Origin: CAYZUC01 sp964481705
GTDB lineage: Bacteria > Bacillota > Clostridia > Lachnospirales > Lachnospiraceae
Direction of reading: 5' to 3'
Assembly: GCA_964481705.1 (NCBI GenBank)
Contig: CAYZUC010000024.1
Location: 1-32,773 of the forward strand
Length of the DNA stretch: 32,773 nt
The translations under genes were made by a program, and so were the position numbers. Numbering within the stretch: the first letter of the stretch is position 1; the number at the start of each line of letters is the position of its first letter. Positions 15,867 through 24,117 of the stretch are shown here, one piece after another. The notes beneath the pieces were generated by a model. It saw nothing but the letters and a program-made list of their open reading frames with translations, was not told the origin of the DNA and made no database searches.

Positions 15867-16718
15867 ATGGAATTATGGTTTACCGAGAAAGATACCCCGG
15901 ATGTGAATTTTTCCATTAAAGTAAATCGACAGCTGTTTAGTAAGCAGAGCGAGTATCAGAGAATTGATGTATTTGAATCAAAAGAGTTTGGGAGATTTCT
16001 CACACTGGATGGCTATATGATGCTGACGGAAAAGGATGAATTCATCTACCATGAGATGATGGTTCATGTACCAATGGCGGTACATCCCAATGTAAAAAAG
16101 GTATTGGTCATTGGAGCAGGCGATGGAGGTGTGATTCGTGAGCTGTCTCATTATCCAACAATTGAACAGATCGATATGGTAGAGATCGATGAGCTGGTGG
16201 TAGAAGTATGCAAGAAATACATGCCTTTTACGGCGTGCTGTCTGGATGACCCTCGTCTCAACATTATCTATCAGGATGGGTTGAAGTTTGTAAGAGCTCA
16301 TGAAGATGAGTATGATCTGATTTTTGTGGATTCTACAGATCCATTTGGGCCGGGTGAAGGTTTGTTTACGAAGGAGTTCTATGGGAATTGCTATAAGGCC
16401 TTGCATGAGGATGGGATTGTAGTAAATCAGCATGAGAGTCCTTTCTATGAACAGGATGCACTTGCGATGCAGAGAGCGCATAAGAATATTGTGGAGAGCT
16501 TTCCAATCAGTAAAGTGTATCAGGCACATATTCCAACATATCCGTCCGGACACTGGCTCTTTGGATTTGCTTCTAAAAAGTATCACCCCACGCATGAGCT
16601 TAATGCTTCCAAATGGGAGATGCTTGGAATTCATACAAAATACTATAATACCAGACTTCATGTAGGAGCCTTTGCACTACCAAACTACGTAGAGGAGTTA
16701 TTGCGCGATGTGGAATAA
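15867..16718 (+). CDS. speE: Spermidine synthase (polyamine aminopropyltransferase)
   Basis: A 283-residue cytosolic enzyme that moves the aminopropyl group from decarboxylated S-adenosylmethionine to putrescine. Family signatures are ELWFTEKDTPDVNFSIKVN at the start, GYMMLTEKDEFIYHEMMVH (substrate pocket), VLVIGAGDGGVIREL (83-88 glycine motif), VEIDELVVEVCKKY, and the catalytic loop FVDSTDPFGPGEGLF (Asp155 and Asp158). Length and motifs match SpeE. GAGGAG precedes the ATG, and the end overlaps speB by 11 nt, indicating translational coupling. The acceptor could be putrescine or another diamine; neighbours make putrescine most likely. Confidence 0.95.
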   Translation: MELWFTEKDTPDVNFSIKVNRQLFSKQSEYQRIDVFESKEFGRFLTLDGYMMLTEKDEFIYHEMMVHVPMAVHPNVKKVLVIGAGDGGVIRELSHYPTIEQIDMVEIDELVVEVCKKYMPFTACCLDDPRLNIIYQDGLKFVRAHEDEYDLIFVDSTDPFGPGEGLFTKEFYGNCYKALHEDGIVVNQHESPFYEQDALAMQRAHKNIVESFPISKVYQAHIPTYPSGHWLFGFASKKYHPTHELNASKWEMLGIHTKYYNTRLHVGAFALPNYVEELLRDVE

Positions 16719-17559
16719 AAATATAGAGACTTTTTTGGGATGTGAAAGAGGTTTCGAGGAGTCGGAAATCGTATTATTTGGAGCGCCCTTTGATTCTACG
16801 ACATCCTATCGACCTGGTACAAGATTTGCAAGTCGAACTATGAGACAGGAGTCTTATGGGCTTGAGACATACAGTCCAATTCAAGATAGAGATATGGAAG
16901 ATATCATGGTATTTGATGGAGGTGACTTGGAGCTGCCATTTGGAAATCCAAGAAAAGCACTGGATATGATTCAGAATACCACGATGGATATTCTGACCGC
17001 AGGTAAGATACCCTGCATGCTAGGAGGTGAGCATCTTGTGACCTTGGGAGCCTTTGAGGCTGTCTTGGAAAAGTATCCCGATGTTCGCGTTATTCAGTTT
17101 GATGCACATGCTGACCTTCGTGAGGAATACTTGGAGGAGAAGCTATCCCATGCTTGTGTTATCCGGCGTATCTGGGATTTGATTGGAGATGGTCGCATCT
17201 ATCAGCATGGAATTCGGAGCGGTGAACGGACAGAATTTGAATTTGCCTTAGGGCATACACATATGCACAAATTCGTAGTCAATCAGATTAATGAGACAGT
17301 GGCTGAATGTGCAGCTTATCCTGTCTACCTTACGATCGATCTTGATGTTCTGGATCCGTCGATTTTTCCTGGTACCGGGACACCGGAGGCAGGTGGCGTA
17401 TCCTTTTTGGAATTGATACGTGCCATTGTTTGTATGAAGGACCTGAACATTGTGGGGATGGATGTTAACGAATTAGCTCCGAATTATGATACATCAGGTG
17501 TGTCAACAGCTGTTGCGTGCAAGGTATTGCGCGAGTTGCTTTTGACCGTAGGAAAATAG
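16708..17559 (+). CDS. speB: Agmatinase (ureohydrolase family)
   Basis: A 283-residue binuclear manganese hydrolase that splits agmatine into putrescine and urea. Metal ligands lie in GGEH (His109), DAHAD (132-136) and DLDVLDP (211-217), the three conserved ureohydrolase motifs. Overall length and the GAPFDSTTSYRPGTRFA start are those of bacterial agmatinases rather than arginases or formimidoglutamases. Its start lies inside speE. It links the arginine decarboxylase product to the putrescine used by both spermidine routes in this operon. Confidence 0.93.
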   Translation: MWNKNIETFLGCERGFEESEIVLFGAPFDSTTSYRPGTRFASRTMRQESYGLETYSPIQDRDMEDIMVFDGGDLELPFGNPRKALDMIQNTTMDILTAGKIPCMLGGEHLVTLGAFEAVLEKYPDVRVIQFDAHADLREEYLEEKLSHACVIRRIWDLIGDGRIYQHGIRSGERTEFEFALGHTHMHKFVVNQINETVAECAAYPVYLTIDLDVLDPSIFPGTGTPEAGGVSFLELIRAIVCMKDLNIVGMDVNELAPNYDTSGVSTAVACKVLRELLLTVGK

Positions 17560-17602
17560 TAAATGAAATTGTAAAAAATACATTTCGGATTGGAGAGATA
17601 AC

Positions 17603-18805
17603 ATGGGAAGAGCGATGATTATTGGCTGTGGAGGAGTTGCTTCTGTGGCAATCCATAAATGCTGTCAAAATAGTGAAGCATTTGAAGAAATCATGATTGC
17701 GAGCAGGACAAAGAGTAAATGTGATAAATTGAAATCAGAACTGGAAGGAAAGACAACGACGAAGATTCAGACTGCTCAGGTAGATGCAGATCATGTAGAG
17801 GAATTGATAGCCTTGATTTCTGAGTTTAAGCCGGACGTGGTATTGAATCTGGCATTGCCATATCAGGATTTGACAATTATGGATGCTTGTCTGGCGACTA
17901 GGACAAATTATGTTGATACTGCTAATTATGAACCGTTGGATACTGCAAAATTTGAATACAGTTGGCAGTGGGCATATCGGGAACGTTTTGAAAAAGCAGG
18001 AATTACAGCACTTCTTGGAAGCGGTTTTGACCCGGGAGTAACCGGTGTATTTAGCGCCTATGCTATGAAACACGAATTTGATGAGATAAATTATATTGAT
18101 ATTTTGGATTGTAATGGTGGGGATCATGGTTATCCATTTGCGACGAATTTTAATCCTGAGATTAATATTCGTGAGGTCAGTGCCAATGGCAGCTATTGGG
18201 AAGCCGGAAAATGGGTAGAGACAAAACCGATGGAGATTAAGCGAGAGTATGAGTTTAAGGGAGTCGGTAAGAAGGACATGTATCTGCTCCATCACGAAGA
18301 GTTGGAGTCCTTAGGTGTAAATATCAAAGGAATCAAGAGAATCCGTTTCTTTATGACGTTTGGACAAAGCTATCTGACACATCTCAAATGTCTTGAAAAT
18401 GTTGGAATGACATCAATTGAACCGATAGAATTTGAAGGAAAGCAGATTGTCCCATTGCAGTTTTTAAAGGCAGTGTTACCAGATCCGGCAAGCCTTGGAC
18501 CAAGAACGGTTGGCAAAACGAATATTGGCTGTATTTTTAGAGGCATTAAGGATGGAAAAGAGAAGACTTATTACCTATACAATATTTGTGATCATCAGGC
18601 GTGTTATCGTGAGGTTGGCTCTCAGGCTATCAGCTACACAACTGGTGTTCCCGCAATGATTGGAGCCATGCTTGTAATGAATAAGACTTGGAATAAGGCA
18701 GGTGTATACAATATTGAAGAATTTGATCCGGATCCTTTTATGGAAGCTCTCAATCGATGGGGACTTCCTTGGGAAGAGGATTACAATCCGACATTAGTGG
18801 AGTAA
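17603..18805 (+). CDS. Carboxyspermidine/carboxynorspermidine dehydrogenase (saccharopine dehydrogenase-like)
   Basis: A 400-residue NAD(P)-dependent enzyme. The Rossmann motif IIGCGGVASVA is at the N-terminus, followed by MIASRT and KPDVVLNLALPYQD, then the saccharopine-dehydrogenase region LLGSGFDPGVTGVFSAYA. Family members of this length next to nspC condense putrescine (or diaminopropane) with aspartate semialdehyde and reduce the imine to carboxyspermidine (or carboxynorspermidine). The agmatinase in this operon supplies putrescine, so carboxyspermidine is the likely product. GGAGAG precedes the ATG, 43 nt after speB. True lysine-pathway saccharopine dehydrogenase is unlikely given the context. 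Confidence 0.92.
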   Translation: MGRAMIIGCGGVASVAIHKCCQNSEAFEEIMIASRTKSKCDKLKSELEGKTTTKIQTAQVDADHVEELIALISEFKPDVVLNLALPYQDLTIMDACLATRTNYVDTANYEPLDTAKFEYSWQWAYRERFEKAGITALLGSGFDPGVTGVFSAYAMKHEFDEINYIDILDCNGGDHGYPFATNFNPEINIREVSANGSYWEAGKWVETKPMEIKREYEFKGVGKKDMYLLHHEELESLGVNIKGIKRIRFFMTFGQSYLTHLKCLENVGMTSIEPIEFEGKQIVPLQFLKAVLPDPASLGPRTVGKTNIGCIFRGIKDGKEKTYYLYNICDHQACYREVGSQAISYTTGVPAMIGAMLVMNKTWNKAGVYNIEEFDPDPFMEALNRWGLPWEEDYNPTLVE

Positions 18806-18836
18806 AGATGATCAATCATCGTTCAAAGGATTGGGA

Positions 18837-20018
18837 ATGGAGAGTAATTATAGCATGAAGACACCATATTTTCTGGTTGATGAAGAACTATTAGAGAACA
18901 ATCTTAGAATACTAAAAAGGGTTTCGGATGAGACTGGATGCCATATTCTTCTTGCGCAAAAGTGCTTTTCCATGTTTCGTGTGTACCCTCTCATTGGACA
19001 GTATTTGTGTGGTACAACAGCAAGCGGCCTACATGAGGCTCGTCTTGGAAAAGAGTACATGGGTAAGGAAAACCATGTCTTTGCAGCAGCATTTCGTGAT
19101 GATGAAATAGATGAAATACTGGAATTATGTGATCATGTTATCTTTAATTCTTTTTCCCAATGGAAGCGTTACAAAGAGAAATGCAGGAGAGCAGGAAAAG
19201 AAATTGGACTTAGAGTCAATCCGGTCTGCTCTACACAGGAGGGACATGAGATCTATGACCCTTGTGCTCCCTATTCGCGAATGGGGATCACAAAAGAAAA
19301 GTTCCAGGGAGAAGACCTGACCGGAATCAGCGGACTTCATTTTCATACCTTATGCGAACAGAATTCTGATGCACTGAAAACAACACTTGCGGCAGTTGAG
19401 GAGCAATTTGGTGATATTCTGCCACAGATGAAATGGGTTAATTTTGGCGGAGGTCATCATATTACGAGACAAGATTATGATATTGAGACCTTGATATCGT
19501 GTATCCGTCATATTCAGAACAAATATCAGGTACAGGTATATCTGGAACCGGGTGAGGCAGTTGCTTTACAAGCAGGGTTTCTTAAGACATCGGTATTGGA
19601 TATTATCAATAACGACTGTGAGATTGCTATTTTGGATGCATCTGCTGCCTGTCATATGCCGGATGTACTGGAGATGCCTTATACACCGGAGGTTATTGGT
19701 GCCAGGATCGTGTCCAGGACAGATGCCACTTGTACAGAGAATGACAAGGGAGCAATGAAAACAGTATTTCGCTATAGACTGGCAGGTCCAACCTGTCTGG
19801 CGGGAGACGTCATAGGTGATTATGAGTTTGATCATCCACTTGAAGTAGGAGAACAACTAACCTTCTGTGATATGGCAATCTACTCTATGGTGAAAACGAA
19901 TACTTTTAATGGCATGAATCTCCCATCGATCGTGCTTCTTCCAAAGGGAGAAGCCCATAGAGAGCCGGAGTTGATACGAAGTTTTGGATATAACGACTTT
20001 AAAAATCGTCTTTCGTAA
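18837..20018 (+). CDS. nspC: Carboxynorspermidine/carboxyspermidine decarboxylase
   Basis: A 393-residue fold-III PLP decarboxylase related to diaminopimelate and alanine-racemase-type enzymes. Lys42 in LLAQKCFSMF should form the PLP Schiff base; GLHFHTLCEQ, VNFGGGHHIT and VYLEPGEAVA (phosphate and substrate loops) are present, as is the C-terminal AGPTCLAGDVIGDY with the cysteine contributed to the partner active site. It removes the carboxyl group from carboxyspermidine to give spermidine. ATG 18837 follows AAAGGA with 6 nt spacing; the TTG at 18831 lies too close to it. It is the last gene of the operon, and a terminator follows. Confidence 0.94.
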   Translation: MESNYSMKTPYFLVDEELLENNLRILKRVSDETGCHILLAQKCFSMFRVYPLIGQYLCGTTASGLHEARLGKEYMGKENHVFAAAFRDDEIDEILELCDHVIFNSFSQWKRYKEKCRRAGKEIGLRVNPVCSTQEGHEIYDPCAPYSRMGITKEKFQGEDLTGISGLHFHTLCEQNSDALKTTLAAVEEQFGDILPQMKWVNFGGGHHITRQDYDIETLISCIRHIQNKYQVQVYLEPGEAVALQAGFLKTSVLDIINNDCEIAILDASAACHMPDVLEMPYTPEVIGARIVSRTDATCTENDKGAMKTVFRYRLAGPTCLAGDVIGDYEFDHPLEVGEQLTFCDMAIYSMVKTNTFNGMNLPSIVLLPKGEAHREPELIRSFGYNDFKNRLS

Positions 20019-20055
20019 GGACGAAGCTACTTACAAATGTCTGCATATGCATAAG

Positions 20056-20094
20056 GCCTGAACAACGGAATTACTCGTTGCTCAGGCTTTTTTT
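20056..20094 (+). terminator. Terminator of the polyamine operon
   Basis: Twelve-nt arms 20056-20067 and 20076-20087 pair with a single A-C mismatch around an 8-nt loop, followed by seven T residues. The T run overlaps the end of the opposing dpaB gene, which has no T run of its own on the other side. Confidence 0.8.
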
Positions 20095-20674
20095 AGTAAA
20101 GTAATGGCTGTAACTGCTCGCCTTTCAGGGCTGCGGCAACAGCCTCGGGAATACGGTTCATATCTGCAACTAATGAGGCATGTTTTCCAATACAGTCATC
20201 CTGGTGGAAGGGAACAAAGAAAAAGTTTTTTGTATTCAGTAACTTTCCAAGATTTGTTGCATTAGCAGATAGACCATCGTTTGTAGAAACAGCAATTAAT
20301 ATAGGACGATTATTACGAAGGTGTGCTTTGCACGCCATAGTAACCGGTGTATCGGTGATTCCAAGGCTTAATTTAGCCAGTGTATTTCCGGTACAAGGTG
20401 CAACAACGATCAGATCCAGCAGTCCCTTGGGTCCGATAGGTTCCGCGCCGGTAATCGTATCAATAATCTCTTTTCCAGTGATTTTGGTTACTTTATCTTT
20501 AAAATCCTTTGCAGAACCGAATCTGGTATCAATCGTAGAAGCATGAAAGGATAGAATAGGAGTTACTGACATACCCTGATCACAGAGTTCCTGAACGGGA
20601 GACAGTATTTTGGAAAAGGTGCAATAAGAAGCAGTAATCGCAAGCCCAATGTTTATGTCTTTTGATTTTTCCAT
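20093..20674 (-). CDS. dpaB: Dipicolinate synthase subunit B (flavoprotein)
   Basis: A 193-residue protein of the phosphopantothenoylcysteine-decarboxylase-like flavoprotein family. INIGLAITASYCTFS at the start is the usual flavin-binding beginning, and VVAPCTGNTLAKLSLGITDTPVTMA is the diagnostic segment of SpoVFB/DpaB. With DpaA it converts the dihydrodipicolinate-pathway intermediate to dipicolinic acid in the mother cell; the acid is then packed into the spore core. AAAGGAAT precedes the ATG, 15 nt after the dpaA stop. It is convergent with the polyamine operon. Confidence 0.92.
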   Translation of the reverse strand: MEKSKDINIGLAITASYCTFSKILSPVQELCDQGMSVTPILSFHASTIDTRFGSAKDFKDKVTKITGKEIIDTITGAEPIGPKGLLDLIVVAPCTGNTLAKLSLGITDTPVTMACKAHLRNNRPILIAVSTNDGLSANATNLGKLLNTKNFFFVPFHQDDCIGKHASLVADMNRIPEAVAAALKGEQLQPLLY

Positions 20675-20689
20675 GGATGAATTCCTTTC

Positions 20690-21394
20690 TCAGTTATTAA
20701 GATGTTTCCGAATCTCTTCAAATAGGTACTCTGCGGCAGAATAAGGAGTATAACGTCCGGGAAGTCCTCCTGCATTGATGGTTCGTATGCTTTTTGCAGC
20801 ACAGCGGCAACAGGGAGTGCTGGCAAGTTCAATCAGAATGCTGTCATCAGGGGCGGTACTTAGCAAATCCGTTGATAGGATTCGATGAGGAATCGTATTG
20901 AGCAGAATAAAATAGGGCAGTGAGGTTAGTGAGGAGAGCGACCTGATACGATATCCCTGTTTCCCAGCAAGTGAAAGCTCTAATTCAGAACGGCTTGCAA
21001 TCGTCACATGACAGCCAAAATTCTGGAAACAGGATGCAATCTCTTTTCCCAGAAAACCAAATCCAAGAACGAGAATATCGGTACCATACAAAACTTTTTT
21101 GGTTTCCAAAATTGCAAGCATCAAAGCTCCTTCAGCAGTAGCCCGAGAGTTCTGACGTCGAAATTCTTCGCTTGTTTTAAGCCTCGAGAAAGACAATTTG
21201 TGTAGTATTTCATCAGAGTCCAGACCTCCAAGTACGAGTCCATTTTTCAATAGATGAGTTTTATGATCCGTTATAGAGTCTCTGGGACCAAGAATAAGAA
21301 GCTCTGCCGGTGAATGCTCGACACATCCATAGGCATTGAGTAATGTGCGTAGGTGCTCGTAACGTTCATCATTTCCAGTTATAAAATATTTCAT
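20690..21394 (-). CDS. dpaA: Dipicolinate synthase subunit A, short form
   Basis: A 234-residue protein. The C-terminal half matches SpoVFA/DpaA well: NSRATAEGALMLAI, the nucleotide-binding ILVLGFGFLGKEIASCF, ILLNTIPHRIL and ELASTP. It is about 60 residues shorter than the Bacillus subtilis protein (297); the loss falls in the N-terminal domain, where only a reduced version (GNDERYEHLRTLLNAYG) is seen. No frameshift was found upstream, so the short form appears natural. It is transcribed with dpaB. GGAGGA lies just before the ATG. Expression under a mother-cell sigma factor is expected from the family; no convincing promoter match was seen. Confidence 0.88.
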   Translation of the reverse strand: MKYFITGNDERYEHLRTLLNAYGCVEHSPAELLILGPRDSITDHKTHLLKNGLVLGGLDSDEILHKLSFSRLKTSEEFRRQNSRATAEGALMLAILETKKVLYGTDILVLGFGFLGKEIASCFQNFGCHVTIASRSELELSLAGKQGYRIRSLSSLTSLPYFILLNTIPHRILSTDLLSTAPDDSILIELASTPCCRCAAKSIRTINAGGLPGRYTPYSAAEYLFEEIRKHLNN

Positions 21395-21532
21395 AAATCC
21401 TCCGAATCCATTCAGATGAAAGAAAATAATTGCCTACTTCAGTTTATTCAAAGAACAGGAAACGTGTGAATGTATCATTTTTTTGCCTCAGCCTTCATAG
21501 TTTAGAAATGTAGGGAAAGGAAGGTGACATAG

Positions 21533-22444
21533 ATGGTATATCGATATTTTGCAGGTGGAAATACGGGAGAAGGTTTTTATAATTGTTTTGAACATATCAT
21601 TCCTGGATGGATTCGTGATGAGAAGACTTATATCTTAAAGGGAGGTCCAGGTGTCGGAAAAAATACTATGATGAAAGAGATCGCAAAGTATGCGAAGGAA
21701 AATAACGATGACGTTGAGCTTTTCTACTGCTCCGGTGATCCGGACAGCCTCGATGCTGTTCGAATCCCGAAAAAGAAATTTGTGATTCTTGATGGTACGG
21801 CACCTCATATTAGGGAACCACGAATTCCCGGTGTTACGGCTAGTATCGTGAATCTTGGAATGTATCTGGAGGAAGAAAAACTGACAGAAAAAAAGGGAGA
21901 ATTGGAACGGCTATTTGCAGAAAATAAGGATTACTATCGAAAAGCATATTTGGAGCTGCAAACGGCCTATGAACTGCAAAAAAGGGAGATGCCAGAAAAA
22001 AATGATTCAAGGGAAGAAAGCAGAAAAGTAAGAAAGCTCTTTTTGCAGACCATCTCATATCAGGGGATTATAGATTATACAGAGGAATACTTGGCAGATA
22101 AGGAGGTACGTGAGCTGAAGGAAAAAGAGGACTTTGACCTAATGCAAAGTATACTCGAACAATTCGAGAATAGTCCAACAGAATTATTTTTTGACCCATT
22201 ATTACCAAACCAACTGCGCGTAATACACATTCCGGAACAGAATCTGACATTTCGAATCCAACAGGAGAAGCGGCTGCCATGCGTAGAATCATTCATAGAA
22301 GCCGGAATCCGCTTCCTTATGCAATGCAAAAGAACGCATGATGAAATCGAGAACATATATAAGCCTTGCATGAATTTTGATGCAGTAACAATAGAGACCA
22401 ATCGATTGTTGAATAAAATACATTACAAGTCGCAGGAAATGTAG
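21533..22444 (+). CDS. P-loop ATPase of the PRK06851-like family
   Basis: A 303-residue protein that opens YRYFAGGNTGEGFYNCFEHI followed by ILKGGPGVGKNTMMKEI, a pattern I associate with an uncharacterised ATPase family found in spore-formers (PRK06851 by recollection). Further resemblance lies in FYCSGDPDSLDAVRIP and VILDGTAPHIREPRIPGV. Residues about 115-190 are a charged coiled coil. The Walker A reads GVGKNT: the Ser/Thr after the lysine is Asn, followed by Thr, so nucleotide binding may be altered. AAAGGAAGG precedes the ATG. CATAGTTTA (21496-21504) upstream fits the -10 of mother-cell sporulation sigma factors, with only a weak -35. Divergent from dpaA; function unknown. Confidence 0.72.
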   Translation: MVYRYFAGGNTGEGFYNCFEHIIPGWIRDEKTYILKGGPGVGKNTMMKEIAKYAKENNDDVELFYCSGDPDSLDAVRIPKKKFVILDGTAPHIREPRIPGVTASIVNLGMYLEEEKLTEKKGELERLFAENKDYYRKAYLELQTAYELQKREMPEKNDSREESRKVRKLFLQTISYQGIIDYTEEYLADKEVRELKEKEDFDLMQSILEQFENSPTELFFDPLLPNQLRVIHIPEQNLTFRIQQEKRLPCVESFIEAGIRFLMQCKRTHDEIENIYKPCMNFDAVTIETNRLLNKIHYKSQEM

Positions 22445-22527
22445 TATGCTATTGATGATTAAGAAAAGAAGAAACACGGAAGAAGCTTTCAGAATTTTTG
22501 AAAGATCCGTAGAAACGGGAGATTTCA

Positions 22528-23730
22528 ATGGAAGAGATAATTGTAACTTTAAAAAAAGGAGCCGGAAGAGAACTGAAAATGGGAGGCCCCTGGATTTACG
22601 ATAATGAAATTGCAAAAGTAGACGGAGAATACACGAATGGTGATGTGGTAACGGTTCATGACTTCGATGGCTATCCAATGGGAAAGGGATTTATGAATGA
22701 CTGTTCCAAGATTCGAATTCGAATGCTGACTCGGAATGAAAAGCAGGAAATTGATCATGAATTCCTTACAGCAAGAGTTTGTGCAGCCTGGGAATACCGA
22801 AAGAAGACGGTGGATACCAGTTGCTGCAGAGTGATTTTTGGAGAGGCGGATTTTCTTCCCGGTCTCGTCATTGATAAATTCTCGGATGTACTTGTAGTAG
22901 AATCTCTTGCACTTGGTATTGACCGTATGAAAGAAGACATTATTTCCATTTTGAAGGATATCCTGCGTAAGGATGGAATTGAGATTCGTGGCGTATATGA
23001 AAGAAGCGATGCCAAGGTTCGTGAGAAAGAAGGATTAAAGCGTACGAAGGGCTTTATCGGAGAGCCCTTTGATACCAGAGTTGAAATTATTGAGAATGGT
23101 GTTCGTTATATTGTGGATGTTGAGAATGGACAGAAAACCGGATTCTTTTTGGATCAGAAATACAATCGTCTTGCGATACAAAAGCTTTGTAAAGGAGCAA
23201 AGGTATTGGATTGCTTCACACATACCGGTTCCTTTGCCCTAAATGCAGGTTTTGCGGGAGCAGAAAGTGTATTAGGAGTTGATGCTTCGGAGACTGCGAC
23301 GAAACAGGCAATCGAGAATGCAAAGCTCAATGGTTTGGAGCATACAGTACACTTTAAGACGGAAGATGTATTTGAGCTTCTACCCGAATTGAATCAGGCA
23401 GGCGAGCTTTTTGATGTGGTAATTCTTGACCCACCAGCATTTACAAAATCCAGAGACTCCATCAAAAATGCAACAAAGGGGTATCGTGAAATCAATCTGC
23501 GTGCCATGAAGCTGGTGAAGAACGGAGGTTATCTGGCCACCTGTTCCTGCTCCCACTTTATGTCCTACGAATTGTTTACTAAGACAATTAATCAAGCAGC
23601 TCAGAATGTACATAAGAGAATTCGGCAGGTGGAATTTCGTACACAGGCTCCTGACCACCCGATCCTATGGGCAGCGGAAGAATCATACTATCTTAAGTTC
23701 TATATTTTCCAGGTGGTGGATGAAAAATAG
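22528..23730 (+). CDS. Class I SAM-dependent rRNA methyltransferase, RlmI-like
   Basis: A 400-residue protein with an N-terminal PUA RNA-binding domain (about residues 3-75, including GGPWIYDNEI and GDVVTVHDFDGYPMGKGF), a linking domain containing VIFGEADFLPGLVIDKF and KTGFFLDQKYNR, and a C-terminal Rossmann methyltransferase domain with VLDCFTHTGSFALNAG and VILDPPAFTKSRD. This layout is that of the RlmI/RlmO group, which make 5-methylcytosine in 23S rRNA; CSCSHFM near the end supplies the cysteine expected of such enzymes. The exact target is inferred from E. coli RlmI. GGGAG precedes the ATG. It ends at TAG, 38 nt before the rib promoter. Confidence 0.88.
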   Translation: MEEIIVTLKKGAGRELKMGGPWIYDNEIAKVDGEYTNGDVVTVHDFDGYPMGKGFMNDCSKIRIRMLTRNEKQEIDHEFLTARVCAAWEYRKKTVDTSCCRVIFGEADFLPGLVIDKFSDVLVVESLALGIDRMKEDIISILKDILRKDGIEIRGVYERSDAKVREKEGLKRTKGFIGEPFDTRVEIIENGVRYIVDVENGQKTGFFLDQKYNRLAIQKLCKGAKVLDCFTHTGSFALNAGFAGAESVLGVDASETATKQAIENAKLNGLEHTVHFKTEDVFELLPELNQAGELFDVVILDPPAFTKSRDSIKNATKGYREINLRAMKLVKNGGYLATCSCSHFMSYELFTKTINQAAQNVHKRIRQVEFRTQAPDHPILWAAEESYYLKFYIFQVVDEK

Positions 23731-23768
23731 TATGATCAATGCTGTTATAACCTGTGAATTTGTTTTAC

Positions 23769-23797
23769 TTGCAAATCTGGTACCAATGGTGTATAGT
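23769..23797 (+). promoter_or_regulatory. Promoter of the riboflavin operon
   Basis: TTGCAA (23769-23774), 17-nt spacer, TATAGT (23792-23797). Transcription would start near 23804, a few nucleotides before the FMN aptamer. Confidence 0.6.
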
Positions 23798-23817
23798 GAC
23801 TTTTGTAAAATTAAATA

Positions 23818-23930
23818 GGATCTTCAGGGCGGGATGAAATTTCCCACCGGTGGTAAAGCCCACGAGCCGTAAGGCATGATTCGGTGTAATTCCGAGGCCG
23901 ACAGTATAGTCTGGATGAAAGAAGAAAAGA
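23818..23930 (+). promoter_or_regulatory. FMN riboswitch (RFN element)
   Basis: The conserved RFN blocks appear in order: AGGGCGGGATGAAATTTCCC, ACCGGTGGTAAAGCCCACGA, GATTCGGTGTAATTCCGAGG, CCGACAGTATAGTCTGGATG. The closing P1 helix is formed by TCTTC (23821-23825) and GAAGA (23921-23925). It senses flavin mononucleotide; an intrinsic terminator 39 nt downstream is its expression platform. It controls the rib operon beginning at 24118. Confidence 0.96.
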
Positions 23931-23968
23931 TAGATAACGATTTACTTCGTTTGTTTATTTTAAATTAA

Positions 23969-24006
23969 AGTTCTGAAATGAGTATCATCATTTTGGAACT
24001 TTTTTA
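23969..24006 (+). terminator. Riboswitch-controlled terminator of the rib operon
   Basis: Thirteen-bp stem, 23969-23981 with 23988-24000, two of the pairs being wobbles, a 6-nt loop and a T run. It lies between the FMN aptamer and ribD, so FMN binding should favour it and shut off the operon by premature termination. Confidence 0.85.
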
Positions 24007-24040
24007 TTTACAATGGATATGACGTAGTATATCAAATTAG

Positions 24041-24083
24041 CGCGCTGATGAATCAGGAGATTTTTTGAGGATCAGCGCGTTTT
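24041..24083 (+). promoter_or_regulatory. Second hairpin between the rib terminator and ribD
   Basis: CGCGCTGAT (24041-24049) pairs perfectly with ATCAGCGCG (24071-24079) around a 21-nt loop and is followed by TTTT. It sits 34 nt downstream of the attenuator and 38 nt before ribD. The large loop and short T run make it a weak terminator at best; it may be a stabiliser of the mRNA or a second control point. Confidence 0.5.
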
Positions 24084-24117
24084 ATATTCCTGGAGTTGCA
24101 GTCAGAAAGGAGAACGA

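Noticed and set aside
15978..16661. Long antisense ORF (227 codons) on the minus strand opposite speE
   Set aside because: speE on the plus strand has complete family motifs, and the antisense product has no recognisable domain or ribosome binding site; it is a shadow of codon bias.
17735..18295. 186-codon minus-strand ORF inside the saccharopine-dehydrogenase-like gene
   Set aside because: It lies entirely within a convincing gene and encodes a composition without domain resemblance.
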